Shown one piece after another: positions 18,470 to 27,563 of a stretch of 64,000 bases of DNA; the first letter of the stretch is position 1; each line of letters starts with the position of its first letter. This DNA comes from Paenibacillus qinlingensis. GTDB lineage: Bacteria; Bacillota; Bacilli; Paenibacillales; NBRC-103111. The DNA lies in NCBI RefSeq assembly GCF_013204845.1, contig NZ_JABMKY010000013.1, positions 157,557-221,556 of the forward strand, in the 5' to 3' direction. A model generated the notes under the pieces. It made no database searches and was not told the origin of the DNA. It saw only the letters and a program-made list of their open reading frames with translations. The translations under genes and the position numbers were made by a program.

Positions 18470-19915
18470 ATGACACATACATTAAAAAACTGGATTGGCG
18501 GCGAATGGGTCGCATCATCCGCAACACAAACAGAAGCTGTATATAATCCCGCAACAGAAGAGATTCTTGCCTATATTCCCATTTCCACTAAAGAAGAAGT
18601 AGACCAAGCGGTTCGTAATTCGCAAGAAGCTTTCCAATCATGGAGCCGTACACCTGTGCCGAAGAGAGCTAGAGTCTTATTCAAATACCAACAGCTTCTC
18701 GTTGATCACTGGGAAGAGCTCGCACGCATCGTGACGAAAGAAAACGGTAAAAGCTATTCCGAGGCGTATGGTGAAGTACTTCGCGGCATTGAATGTGTGG
18801 AGTTCGCTGCTGGCGCACCTACCCTGATGATGGGCAAACAGTTGCCAGACATTGCTTCCAACCTGGAGTCAGGAATGTACCGTTATCCAATCGGAGTAAT
18901 TGGCGGCATCACGCCATTCAACTTCCCGATGATGGTACCATGCTGGATGTTCCCACTTGCGATCGCATGCGGCAATACGTTCGTCTTGAAGCCGTCGGAG
19001 CGTACGCCGCATTTGGCTAATCGCCTTGCCGAATTGTTCCACGAAGCTGGATTGCCAGCAGGTGTGCTGAACATCGTTCATGGCGCGCATGATGTCGTGA
19101 ATGGACTTCTAGAGCACAAAGATATTAAAGCCATTTCGTTCGTTGGCTCTCAACCGGTAGCTGAGTATGTATACAAAACGGCTGCCGCCAACGGGAAACG
19201 TGTTCAAGCACTTGCTGGCGCGAAAAATCACTCTATCGTCATGCCGGATGCGAACTTATCCATTGCGGTGAAGGAAATTACGAATGCGGCTTTCGGTTCA
19301 GCAGGCGAGCGTTGTATGGCTTGTTCCGTAGTGGTCGCAGTTGGCGACGTAGCGGATACGCTAGTAAGCAAGCTGCTTGAAGCGGCAGATGCGATTACGA
19401 TTGGCAACGGAAATGATGAAGGTGTGTTCTTAGGTCCTGTTATTCGCGGCTCGCACAAGGAACGTACATTGAAATATATTGAAATCGGTGGAAATGAAGG
19501 CGCGATTATGGTTCGTGATGGTCGTAAAGACGCCGCTGTTTCCGAAGCGGGCTACTTCGTAGGACCGACAATCTTCGATCAAGTGCAATGCGAGATGAAA
19601 ATTTGGGAAGACGAAATTTTTGCTCCTGTGCTTTCCATCGTTCGTGTAGCAACACTTGAAGAAGCGATTGAGCTTTCCAACCGCTCAGAGTTCGCAAATG
19701 GCGCATGCTTATTTACGCAAGATGGCAGCAATGTACGCCAATTCCGTGAAAACATTGAAGCGGGGATGCTTGGTATTAATCTTGGCGTACCTGCCCCAAT
19801 GGCATTCTTCCCATTCTCTGGCTGGAAAAAATCCTTCTACGGCGATTTGCATGCCAACGGTACGGATGGCGTGGAATTCTATACGCGTAAAAAGATGGTA
19901 ACCGCTCGCTGGTAA
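18470..19915 (+). CDS. iolA: CoA-acylating methylmalonate-semialdehyde dehydrogenase IolA
   Basis: 481-residue aldehyde dehydrogenase that turns malonate semialdehyde (from the aldolase step) into acetyl-CoA and CO2 with NAD and CoA. The Rossmann and catalytic domains are intact. Typical blocks are GVIGGITPFNFPMMVP, KPSERTPHLANRL, and the nucleophile Cys282 in AGERCMACS. At the position where ordinary aldehyde dehydrogenases have a general-base Glu the sequence is ALAGAKNHSIVMP, with Asn, as expected for the CoA-acylating subfamily. An AAAGGAG ribosome site precedes it. In Bacillus iolA is the first gene of the operon; here it is fourth. Confidence 0.93.
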   Translation: MTHTLKNWIGGEWVASSATQTEAVYNPATEEILAYIPISTKEEVDQAVRNSQEAFQSWSRTPVPKRARVLFKYQQLLVDHWEELARIVTKENGKSYSEAYGEVLRGIECVEFAAGAPTLMMGKQLPDIASNLESGMYRYPIGVIGGITPFNFPMMVPCWMFPLAIACGNTFVLKPSERTPHLANRLAELFHEAGLPAGVLNIVHGAHDVVNGLLEHKDIKAISFVGSQPVAEYVYKTAAANGKRVQALAGAKNHSIVMPDANLSIAVKEITNAAFGSAGERCMACSVVVAVGDVADTLVSKLLEAADAITIGNGNDEGVFLGPVIRGSHKERTLKYIEIGGNEGAIMVRDGRKDAAVSEAGYFVGPTIFDQVQCEMKIWEDEIFAPVLSIVRVATLEEAIELSNRSEFANGACLFTQDGSNVRQFRENIEAGMLGINLGVPAPMAFFPFSGWKKSFYGDLHANGTDGVEFYTRKKMVTARW

Positions 19916-19947
19916 CAGCGAGTTTCCGACAGAAAGGAGCGATTGGT

Positions 19948-20820
19948 ATGGCACTCGTCTCGATGAAAGAGATGCTGCAGACGGCGTTAGAAGGTAAATA
20001 TGCCGTTGGGCAATTTAATTTAAATAATCTTGAATTCACACAAGCGATTTTACAAGCGGCGCAACTCGAACAGGCGCCCGTGATTCTTGGAGTAAGTGAG
20101 GCTTACATTCCCTATATGGGTGGACTGCCGTGTATCGCAGGCATGGTGAAAGCCTTGATCGAGCACTATGGCATTACAGTGCCGGTAGCTCTTCATTTGG
20201 ATCATGGCAGCTCGTATGAAGTGTGTATTAAAGCGATTCACGCTGGTTTTACCTCGGTGATGATCGATGCTTCTCATCATTCGCTCGAGCATAACATCGA
20301 AGTTACGCGTCAAGTGACGCAAGCTGCGCACGTGCTTGGTGTTTCTGTAGAGTCTGAGTTAGGTCGGATTACAGGACGCGAAGATGACTTAGTAGTAGAT
20401 GATGCTGACGGGATGTATGCGGTGGCTGCAGATTGCGTAACAATGGTTCAGGAAACAGGCATCGATTGCTTGGCACCTGCACTGGGATCGGTACATGGTC
20501 CTTATCGCGGACAACCAAAGCTTGGATTTGAACGAATGGCTGAAATTAAGGAGCTGACAGGTGTACCCCTTGTGCTTCATGGGGGAAGCGGTCTGCCAGA
20601 TGACGAAATTCGCCAAGCCATTGCTTGTGGTACAGCCAAAATTAACGTCAATACAGATAATCAGATCGCTTGTACAGCAACAATTCGTACGTTTTTGAAT
20701 GATCATCCGGATGCTTATGATCCTAGGAATTATCTAATTCCAGCTCGCGAAGCCATCCTTGCATCCGTGAGGTCCAAGATTCAACTATTCGGCAGTTCAG
20801 GTAAAGCGGGAGGCATATAG
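19948..20820 (+). CDS. iolJ: Class II 6-phospho-5-dehydro-2-deoxy-D-gluconate aldolase IolJ
   Basis: 290-residue zinc-dependent aldolase of the fructose-bisphosphate aldolase class II family that splits 2-deoxy-5-keto-6-phosphogluconate into dihydroxyacetone phosphate and malonate semialdehyde. Visible blocks are GQFNLNNLEFTQAIL, the first zinc-binding region VALHLDHGSSYE, SVMIDASHHSLEHNI, VESELGRITGRED, and the phosphate and second metal sites VLHGGSGLPDDE and KINVNTD. Assignment to IolJ rather than FbaA rests on the operon context. The ribosome site is GAAAGGAG. Its stop is 1 bp from the iolG start. Confidence 0.9.
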   Translation: MALVSMKEMLQTALEGKYAVGQFNLNNLEFTQAILQAAQLEQAPVILGVSEAYIPYMGGLPCIAGMVKALIEHYGITVPVALHLDHGSSYEVCIKAIHAGFTSVMIDASHHSLEHNIEVTRQVTQAAHVLGVSVESELGRITGREDDLVVDDADGMYAVAADCVTMVQETGIDCLAPALGSVHGPYRGQPKLGFERMAEIKELTGVPLVLHGGSGLPDDEIRQAIACGTAKINVNTDNQIACTATIRTFLNDHPDAYDPRNYLIPAREAILASVRSKIQLFGSSGKAGGI

Positions 20821-20821
20821 G

Positions 20822-21862
20822 ATGAAAAAGATTAGAATCGGTATTATCGGCGCTGGCCGTATTGGTAAAATCCACGCAGACAATTTATTGCGGAACTCGC
20901 AAGTTGAGATTGTAGCAGTAAGCGATCTGTTTGCAGGTCCTGAGCTCGAAGCATGGGCAGCAGACCGCAACATTTCCATCGTAACCAAGGATAGCAACGA
21001 ACTTATTTCTCATCCAGATATCGATGCCATATTCATTTGCTCATCCACGGATACGCATGTTCCGTTGATTGCACAGGCCGCGCGTGCGGGTAAACATATT
21101 TTCTGTGAAAAACCGATCTCGATGGATATCACGAAAACAGTATCAGCCATTGATGAAGTGAAAAAAGCTGGCGTGAAACTGCAAATTGGATTTAATCGCC
21201 GTTTTGATCATAATTTCAAGCGTGTGCAAGAAGTCGTACAAGGCGGGGGGATCGGCGATCCTCATATCATTAAAATTACTTCCCGTGATCCGAATCCGCC
21301 TCATATTGATTACGTCAAAGTTTCTGGCGGTATCTTCATGGATATGATGATTCATGATTTTGATATGGCTCGATTCGTTTCAGGCAGCGAGGTTGAAGAA
21401 GTGTATGCGGTTGGGAATGTCCTGATCAACCCGGATTTTGCCCAACATGGCGATGTGGATACAGCGGTTGTGACCCTTCGTTTTGCGAATGGCGCTCTCG
21501 GTGTCATTGATAACAGTCGTCAAGCGGTATATGGCTATGACCAACGTGTTGAAGTGTTTGGCTCTAAGGGCAGTGTCGTCGTTGCGAATGATCATCCGAA
21601 TACAGCTGTGATCTCCACAGCAGATTCGATTGTGAGTGATAAGCCGCTGCATTTTTTCCTTGAGCGTTATCAAGCAGCTTATATAGAAGAAACGCAAATG
21701 TTTATTGATGCGATTTTGAATGATAAGAGTGTGCCTGTCAGTGGCGATGACGGTGTTCAAGCCGAACGGATTGCGCTTGCTGCGAAGCTATCTTCCCGTT
21801 TGGGCAGACCCGTGAAAGTGAGTGAAGCCTTGGAGTTGCTCCAAGAATCCGCGGTATCATAA
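20822..21862 (+). CDS. iolG: myo-inositol 2-dehydrogenase IolG
   Basis: 346-residue NAD-dependent oxidoreductase of the Gfo/Idh/MocA family that oxidises myo-inositol to scyllo-inosose, the first pathway step. The Rossmann motif GIIGAGRIGKIHADNL is at 7-22, the catalytic Lys97 lies in HIFCEKPIS, and the catalytic pair Asp174/His178 in FMDMMIHDFDMARF matches the Bacillus IolG arrangement. The ribosome site GGGAGG lies inside the end of iolJ, so the two are coupled. Other family members that act on other sugars exist in this window (30296, 31402); operon position separates this one. Confidence 0.92.
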   Translation: MKKIRIGIIGAGRIGKIHADNLLRNSQVEIVAVSDLFAGPELEAWAADRNISIVTKDSNELISHPDIDAIFICSSTDTHVPLIAQAARAGKHIFCEKPISMDITKTVSAIDEVKKAGVKLQIGFNRRFDHNFKRVQEVVQGGGIGDPHIIKITSRDPNPPHIDYVKVSGGIFMDMMIHDFDMARFVSGSEVEEVYAVGNVLINPDFAQHGDVDTAVVTLRFANGALGVIDNSRQAVYGYDQRVEVFGSKGSVVVANDHPNTAVISTADSIVSDKPLHFFLERYQAAYIEETQMFIDAILNDKSVPVSGDDGVQAERIALAAKLSSRLGRPVKVSEALELLQESAVS

Positions 21863-21883
21863 GAAGGTGAGGGAGACGTTACG

Positions 21884-22702
21884 ATGTCCAAATTAATTGT
21901 AACACCTGCATCTGCTCCGAATGAAGAAGGCAGTCTTTTACAAGTGACGCCGGAATCGGCAGGATGGCAGTATGTTGGCTTCGAAGTTGTCCAGCTGGCC
22001 GAAGGGGAAACTTTGCGACGTGAAACCGCTGATCAAGAGGTATGCCTTGTATTGTTGAGCGGCAAAGCGGATGTAAGCACAAAGGAAGAACAATGGCTTG
22101 GGATCGGTCAGCGTATGAGCGTATTTGAGCAAATTCCTCCTTATTCCGTTTATGTGACTAGCAACGATAGTTATGAAGTGACGGCGTTAACCTCCTTGCA
22201 GATCGCTGTTTGCTCAGCGCCTGGCGCGGGAAATCATCGTTCACGATTAATTGCTCCTGCGCAAGTAGGCGTTGAAACCCGCGGGTATGGGAATATCGAG
22301 CGTTACATTCATAATATTTTACCTGAGAGCGAGCCTGCGGATAGTTTGCTTGTAGTGGAAGTTTTCACTCCGAATGGCCATTGGTCCAGTTATCCGCCGC
22401 ATAAGCATGATCGAGATGCGCTTCCGGATGAGTCCTTCTTGGAAGAAACGTATTATTTCCGAGTTCAGCCGGAGCAAGGCTTTGCGATTCAACGGGTATA
22501 CACGGATGATCGTTCACTAGATGAGACGTTAATTGTTAAAAACGGAGAAGCCGTGCTAGTTCCGCGTGGTTATCATCCTGTATCTGCGCCCCCGGGCTAT
22601 GATGTGTATTACTTGAATGTCATGGCTGGACCTACGCGGATATGGAAATTTCATAATGACCCCGACCATGCCTGGATCATGACGAAGCCGAGCGAATCGT
22701 AA
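21884..22702 (+). CDS. iolB: 5-deoxy-glucuronate isomerase IolB
   Basis: 272-residue bicupin that isomerises 5-deoxy-D-glucuronate to 2-deoxy-5-keto-D-gluconate, linking IolD to the IolC kinase. The metal-binding cupin motif is clear in WSSYPPHKHDRD followed by FLEETYYFRV, with the second half in VLVPRGYHPVSAPPGYDVYYLNVMAGP, the standard C-terminal IolB signature. It is the last catabolic gene of the operon. With D, E, C, A, J and G it completes the route from myo-inositol to acetyl-CoA and DHAP. No inositol transporter gene is in the operon. Confidence 0.93.
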   Translation: MSKLIVTPASAPNEEGSLLQVTPESAGWQYVGFEVVQLAEGETLRRETADQEVCLVLLSGKADVSTKEEQWLGIGQRMSVFEQIPPYSVYVTSNDSYEVTALTSLQIAVCSAPGAGNHRSRLIAPAQVGVETRGYGNIERYIHNILPESEPADSLLVVEVFTPNGHWSSYPPHKHDRDALPDESFLEETYYFRVQPEQGFAIQRVYTDDRSLDETLIVKNGEAVLVPRGYHPVSAPPGYDVYYLNVMAGPTRIWKFHNDPDHAWIMTKPSES

Positions 22703-22777
22703 GGCGGTTGCAAGTTCTGGAAAGCCCCGTCATAATGGGGGAATAACTGTATTCTTCAAGAAAAATGGGGTAGTACG

Positions 22778-23791
22778 ATGAAGGCAACCATTTACGATGT
22801 GGCTAGGGAAGCCGGTGTTTCCATTGCAGCGGTTTCGCAAGTCATGAACGGTAAAGGGAAAATAAGCGAAGAACGGCGCACTGAAATTCTGAAAGTGATG
22901 GAAAAGCTCAATTACCAGCCTAGTGTCATTGCCTCTGCACTTACGGGGAAGAAGACCTATACGTTAGGCCTGCTTGTCCCTGATATCTCTAATCCCTTCT
23001 TTGCTGAAATCGCAAGGGCTGTTGAAGACCAAGGTCATAATCTGGGATATAGTCTCGTTATCTGCTCCACGGATAATAAAGACGAACGCGTAGAACGTTA
23101 TCTGAACTTGCTTCAGCAAAAAAGTGTCGATGGGATGATTATTGGGACCGGGATGGACAATAAGGAAATGCTTACACCACTCATGGAGCGTTCGATTCCC
23201 GTTGTCATGATTGCACGGGAGATGCCCGATTTGGCTGTACATACCGTTGTTGTTGACGATTTCGTTGGTGGCACGTTATCTGCTAAGCACCTCTTGGAGC
23301 TTGGTCATACTCGGATGGCGATCCTTGCCGAACACACCAAGGTTACGAGTAGTCGTGAACGGGTAAAAGGTTTCGTGACCACGCTTGCGGAAGCAGGTAT
23401 CGCGCTCCCCGAAGCGAGGGTTCGTAATTGTAGGTATACCGTAGAAGACGGCAAACGCGAGGCGATTGAACTTCTAGAGAAACCTGCCGCCGAGAGGCCG
23501 ACTGCGCTTTTCTGCTGTAATGATATGCTTGCGATTGGTGCCTTGCAGGCTGCGAAACAATTAAAATTACGTGTCCCTGAAGATATTTCCGTGATCGGGT
23601 TCGATAATACGATTCTGGCTTCAGTAACGGATCCACCGCTTACAACAATTGCACAGCCGATTGAGCCTATGGGCAAGCAAGTTGTCGATCTGCTTATTCT
23701 AGAATTGAAGAAGAAATCACAAGTCAAGCAGCGCATCGTTATGCCTCCAGAACTCATCATCAGGCAATCTACAGCAGCTCCGGCAAAATGA
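22778..23791 (+). CDS. LacI-family transcriptional regulator at the end of the iol operon
   Basis: 337 residues with a canonical N-terminus (ATIYDVAREAGVSIAAVSQVMNG), hinge helix (IASALTGKKT) and a full periplasmic-binding-like effector domain (LLVPDISNPFFAEI; CCNDMLAIGALQAAKQL; SVIGFDNTILASVTDPPLTTI). It starts 75 bp after iolB behind a GGGG site and ends at a terminator. It may be co-transcribed with the iol genes as an autoregulated repressor, or control the GH95 gene 123 bp downstream. The sequence does not decide between them. It is a different protein from the LacI-type regulator at 13460. Confidence 0.9.
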   Translation: MKATIYDVAREAGVSIAAVSQVMNGKGKISEERRTEILKVMEKLNYQPSVIASALTGKKTYTLGLLVPDISNPFFAEIARAVEDQGHNLGYSLVICSTDNKDERVERYLNLLQQKSVDGMIIGTGMDNKEMLTPLMERSIPVVMIAREMPDLAVHTVVVDDFVGGTLSAKHLLELGHTRMAILAEHTKVTSSRERVKGFVTTLAEAGIALPEARVRNCRYTVEDGKREAIELLEKPAAERPTALFCCNDMLAIGALQAAKQLKLRVPEDISVIGFDNTILASVTDPPLTTIAQPIEPMGKQVVDLLILELKKKSQVKQRIVMPPELIIRQSTAAPAK

Positions 23792-23807
23792 TCGTAGAAG
23801 GAAGCGA

Positions 23808-23840
23808 TGACTGCTTTCCCTTAGGGGAAGGCAGTTTTTC
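23808..23840 (+). terminator. Terminator after the iol operon and second LacI-type gene
   Basis: ACTGCTTTCCC (23810-23820) pairs with GGGAAGGCAGT (23825-23835), with one G-T pair, a short loop and a following T run. Confidence 0.85.
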
Positions 23841-23864
23841 ATATCTTAGTACAATGAATATTTA

Positions 23865-23898
23865 TAATAAAAGTAAATTTAGTTAATAAAAGTAAATT
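23865..23898. promoter_or_regulatory. Direct repeat in the GH95 leader
   Basis: The 15-mer TAATAAAAGTAAATT occurs at 23865-23879 and 23884-23898, a 19-bp period. It overlaps a TATAAT (23863-23868) and ends just before the ribosome site. It may be an operator; it could also be chance duplication. Confidence 0.3.
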
Positions 23899-23914
23899 GA
23901 AAGGTGGAGGAGAA

Positions 23915-26311
23915 ATGAAAATTTTATTTCAAAGTCCCGCTAAGGAATGGACTGAAGCGCTGCCAATTGGCAACGGTCGAATAGGTGCCATGATTTTCGG
24001 CGGAATCGAAGTAGAAAAAATGCAATTAAACGAAGATACACTCTGGTCTGGTGGGCCTAAAAATGGTAATAATCCTCGTGCCAAGGAAGTGCTGCCGGAG
24101 GTTCGTCGTCTCTTGGCGGAAGGTAGATATGCGGATGCTGACCGAATGTGTAAGGAGATGTTAGGGCCGTATACGCAATCCTATTTGCCGTTTGGCGATC
24201 TCACACTTGCATTTGAGCATGGAAACATCGCGCATTCGTATCGTCGAGAGCTGGATTTACAGGAAGGCGTATCTCGCGTCGAGTACCAGATCGGCAACGT
24301 TTTGTATACGCGAGAGATGCTTGCTTCAAATCCCAGTCAGGTTATTGCTATTCGTTTGCAGTCTAGCCAAGCCGGATCGCTACATTTTACCGCGCGTCTA
24401 GATAGCCTATTGCGTGCTAGTATGATCCATGAGAATGGTCAATGGATCATTCGTGGGAAGGCGCCGGTGCAGGTGGCGCCAAGCTATTATAGTGTTGACC
24501 ATCCGATTGTATACGAAGATCAAGAGGACGGAGAGGCGATGACTTTCGTAGGCCGACTCGCGATTGTTTTGGATGAAGGTTACGTGCATGGAGACCAAGC
24601 AGGTTTGCATGTTCGTGGAGCTACGAATGTGACGCTTTACTTCAGTGCGGCAACAAGTTTTAATGGTTTTAATCGCTCCCCGGGGAGAGAAGGTAAGGAT
24701 CCACTAGCGATCACAGAAGCATATCTCGCAGAGGCGATGCAGCATTCTTATGCGGAGCTTCGAGATGCTCATGTCAACGACTATCGCAGCTTGTTTGATA
24801 GAGTCAACATTCAACTTGGGAAGACGATCAGTCCTGCAGATATGCCGACAGACCAACGGATTTCTGAGTTTGGGGCTCAGGATCCGGGCTTAATAGAACT
24901 ATTATTTCAGTATGGCCGATATTTGATGATCGCCAGTTCACGCGAGGGGACGCAGCCCGCTAACCTGCAAGGCATTTGGAATAAGGAGACAAGACCGCCG
25001 TGGAGCAGTAATTATACATTGAACATCAATACGGAGATGAACTATTGGCTCGCAGAAACTTGCAACCTACCTGAATGCCATCAACCGCTGCTCGATTTTA
25101 TTGGGAATTTATCGGTTAACGGGAAGAGTACAGCAGAGATCAATTACGGTGTCCGTGGATGGACAGCGCATCACAACTCAGACATTTGGGCTCAGAGTGC
25201 ACCTGTAGGCGATTATGGACATGGCGACCCGGTTTGGGCTTACTGGCCAATGGGCGGTGTTTGGCTTTGTCAGCATCTCTGGGAGCATTACGCCTTTGGC
25301 AGAGATAGCACGTATCTAAGTGAGAAAGCATATCCAATCATGAAGGAGGCTGCTCTGTTTTGTTTGGATTGGCTCATTGAGGATCAGGAAGGATATCTTA
25401 TCACAGCCCCTTCCACATCCCCGGAACATAAATTTGTTAGTAGTGACGGTGAGAAAGCAGCTGTAAGCGTAGCTTCGACGATGGACTTATCATTGATCTG
25501 GGATTTGTTTACGAATTGCCTCGAGGCTGCTGAAGTACTGCATGTCGATGAGGATTTCAGATCCGAACTCATGTTGGCGAGAAGTAAGCTATTCCCGTTG
25601 AGAATTGGACAGTACGGCCAACTTCAGGAATGGTATAGCGATTTCGAGGAGGAGGACATGAATCACCGTCACGTCTCACACTTGTTCGGAGTATATCCTG
25701 GACGTCAAATTAATGAGGAAGCTACGCCTGATTTATTTGCTGCGGCACGAACATCATTAAATAGACGCGGAGACGAGGGGACGGGCTGGAGTCTCGGTTG
25801 GAAAGTAGGCTTATGGGCCCGTTTCCAAGATGGTAATCGCGCGGAACGGCTTATCAATAACATGTTGCAGCTCGTGAAGCCGGACAAGTGGAAATCACAG
25901 AAGGGCGGTGTTTATGCCAATATGTTTGGTGCGCATCCGCCATTCCAAATCGATGGCAATTTTGCTGCAACTGCTGGCATATCGGAATTGTTGCTGCAGT
26001 CTCATAAAGGGGTTCTCCATTTGCTGCCAGCGCTTCCTGAAACGTGGATTTCCGGTTCTATTAACGGGTTGCGGGCGCGTGGAGGGTTCACGGTCAATTT
26101 GCGCTGGGAGAGCGGCAGTCTGAGCGAAGCGATGATCGAATCATTGAACGGCGAACCGTGTACGATGTATTCTCGCATACCGGTCCTGGTGTTGGATGAG
26201 GAGGGGCGACCAGTTACTTCTAATTCATTGGAATATTCAGGATGCATGACGTTTGCTACATTTGCTGGATCTAGGTACAGGATCGTACCTCAATCGGTTT
26301 CCAACGATTGA
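23915..26311 (+). CDS. GH95 family glycoside hydrolase, alpha-L-fucosidase type
   Basis: 798-residue hydrolase of family GH95, which removes alpha-linked L-fucose (some members L-galactose) by inversion. I use ATG 23915, after AAGGTGGAGG; a TTG at 23897 is in frame but lies upstream of that site. The N-terminal beta domain opens with EWTEALPIGNGRIGAM and contains LNEDTLWSGGP, both GH95 signatures. The (alpha/alpha)6 domain has NLQGIWNKETRPPWSSNYT, the Asn pair in NINTEMNYW, and the acid/base region FQIDGNFAATAG with Asp680. There is no signal peptide, so it should act in the cytoplasm on imported oligosaccharides. It stands alone between terminators. Confidence 0.92.
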   Translation: MKILFQSPAKEWTEALPIGNGRIGAMIFGGIEVEKMQLNEDTLWSGGPKNGNNPRAKEVLPEVRRLLAEGRYADADRMCKEMLGPYTQSYLPFGDLTLAFEHGNIAHSYRRELDLQEGVSRVEYQIGNVLYTREMLASNPSQVIAIRLQSSQAGSLHFTARLDSLLRASMIHENGQWIIRGKAPVQVAPSYYSVDHPIVYEDQEDGEAMTFVGRLAIVLDEGYVHGDQAGLHVRGATNVTLYFSAATSFNGFNRSPGREGKDPLAITEAYLAEAMQHSYAELRDAHVNDYRSLFDRVNIQLGKTISPADMPTDQRISEFGAQDPGLIELLFQYGRYLMIASSREGTQPANLQGIWNKETRPPWSSNYTLNINTEMNYWLAETCNLPECHQPLLDFIGNLSVNGKSTAEINYGVRGWTAHHNSDIWAQSAPVGDYGHGDPVWAYWPMGGVWLCQHLWEHYAFGRDSTYLSEKAYPIMKEAALFCLDWLIEDQEGYLITAPSTSPEHKFVSSDGEKAAVSVASTMDLSLIWDLFTNCLEAAEVLHVDEDFRSELMLARSKLFPLRIGQYGQLQEWYSDFEEEDMNHRHVSHLFGVYPGRQINEEATPDLFAAARTSLNRRGDEGTGWSLGWKVGLWARFQDGNRAERLINNMLQLVKPDKWKSQKGGVYANMFGAHPPFQIDGNFAATAGISELLLQSHKGVLHLLPALPETWISGSINGLRARGGFTVNLRWESGSLSEAMIESLNGEPCTMYSRIPVLVLDEEGRPVTSNSLEYSGCMTFATFAGSRYRIVPQSVSND

Positions 26312-26361
26312 GATAATTGCAAGAATTGAAGCAGTTTGTCTGAGGTTTACATACTTGAGGC

Positions 26362-26405
26362 AAAGGCGAACTCCCCCTGCGAGGTATGGGGAAGTTCGCC
26401 TTTTG
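26362..26405 (+). terminator. Terminator of the GH95 gene
   Basis: AGGCGAACT (26364-26372) pairs with AGTTCGCCT (26393-26401), continued inward by CCCC with GGGG across a one-base bulge, then TTTT. The remaining gap to 26552 contains a TATAAT at 26476-26481 without a clear -35. Confidence 0.85.
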
Positions 26406-26552
26406 TGTGCTTGTCAGTCCTCGTAAAAAAAGAAGAAAAAAGCGAGTAATGACCCAATGAATTTATAGTTTCTTCTATAATATTTTAAGGGTTTTTCCTA
26501 TAAAAACTTATATCATAGGGTTATAAGATTAAAGTAAAGGAGTGAAGCAAAC

Positions 26553-27518
26553 ATGAATGGGAATATTATTAAAACTCCTGACATCCAGATGACTCAAAGT
26601 GAGTTAAGTGCCATGCGACTAAAACGACGAAGAAGACTGAAGCAGAACATTCCTTTGTTTATCATGCTGGTTCCTGTTATTGCTTACTATATTTTATTCA
26701 AATACTGGCCTATGGGTGGACTTGTTATCGCTTTCAAGAATTATAATTTTGCAGATGGAATTTTGGGAAGTCCTTGGGTGGGACTGAAAAATTTTCATTT
26801 ATTATTCTCTAGTTCTAATACACTCCAAATTATTTGGAATACGTTTTGGTTAAGTTTCCTGAGCTTGGTATTTGGATTTCCGATGCCAATCTTTCTAGCT
26901 ATTTTATTAAATGAAGTGAGACGCTCGTGGTTTAAAAGATGGGTGCAAACGATCATCTACTTACCGCATTTCTTCTCGTGGGTTATTGTTTCCGGCATCG
27001 TGTTGTCTCTATTCGCAACGGATTATGGTTCAATCAATAAGGTGCTCGGCCTCTTTGGAATTGAACCGATAACTTTCCTGTATGAGTCCAAGTCTTGGCT
27101 AACCATATTTGTTGGTTCTGGAATTTGGAAAGAAATGGGTTTTAACACCATCATTTATCTAGCAGCGCTTACGACCATTGATCCATCTTTATATGAATCT
27201 GCAGCTATGGATGGAGCTGCGAAATGGCGGCAAATGTGGCATGTAACAATCCCAGGCATTCGTCACACAATTATCTTATTGCTCATTTTAGCCATGGGTA
27301 AGGTTATGGAAGTAGGCTTCGATCAAGTCTACAACTTACAGAACGCTGGAGTTTCCGAAGTGTCTGAAGTCATAAGTACGTATATTTATAAAATTGGCTT
27401 AGGCAATGCACAGTTTAGTTTAACAACAGCCATGGGATTTTTTGAATCCATCATTAGTTGCAGTCTTGTACTTATAGCTAATCGGATCGCTAAGAAATAT
27501 GATCAAGCACTCTTCTAG
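26553..27518 (+). CDS. LplB-type sugar ABC transporter permease
   Basis: 321-residue inner-membrane permease with six predicted helices, first of two subunits of a CUT1-type importer (LplB group) for complex oligosaccharides. The helix after the basic N-terminus is FIMLVPVIAYYILFKYWP, and the ATPase-coupling EAA loop is ESAAMDGAAKWRQMWHVTIP near 220-240. The ribosome site is AAAGGAG. The partner permease follows 45 bp on and a lipoprotein after that. No ATPase gene is nearby; such importers usually share an MsmX-like ATPase encoded elsewhere. Confidence 0.92.
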   Translation: MNGNIIKTPDIQMTQSELSAMRLKRRRRLKQNIPLFIMLVPVIAYYILFKYWPMGGLVIAFKNYNFADGILGSPWVGLKNFHLLFSSSNTLQIIWNTFWLSFLSLVFGFPMPIFLAILLNEVRRSWFKRWVQTIIYLPHFFSWVIVSGIVLSLFATDYGSINKVLGLFGIEPITFLYESKSWLTIFVGSGIWKEMGFNTIIYLAALTTIDPSLYESAAMDGAAKWRQMWHVTIPGIRHTIILLLILAMGKVMEVGFDQVYNLQNAGVSEVSEVISTYIYKIGLGNAQFSLTTAMGFFESIISCSLVLIANRIAKKYDQALF

Positions 27519-27563
27519 CATCCTGTATACATCAAGTTCAACATCCGTGGAAGGAGGATTAGT

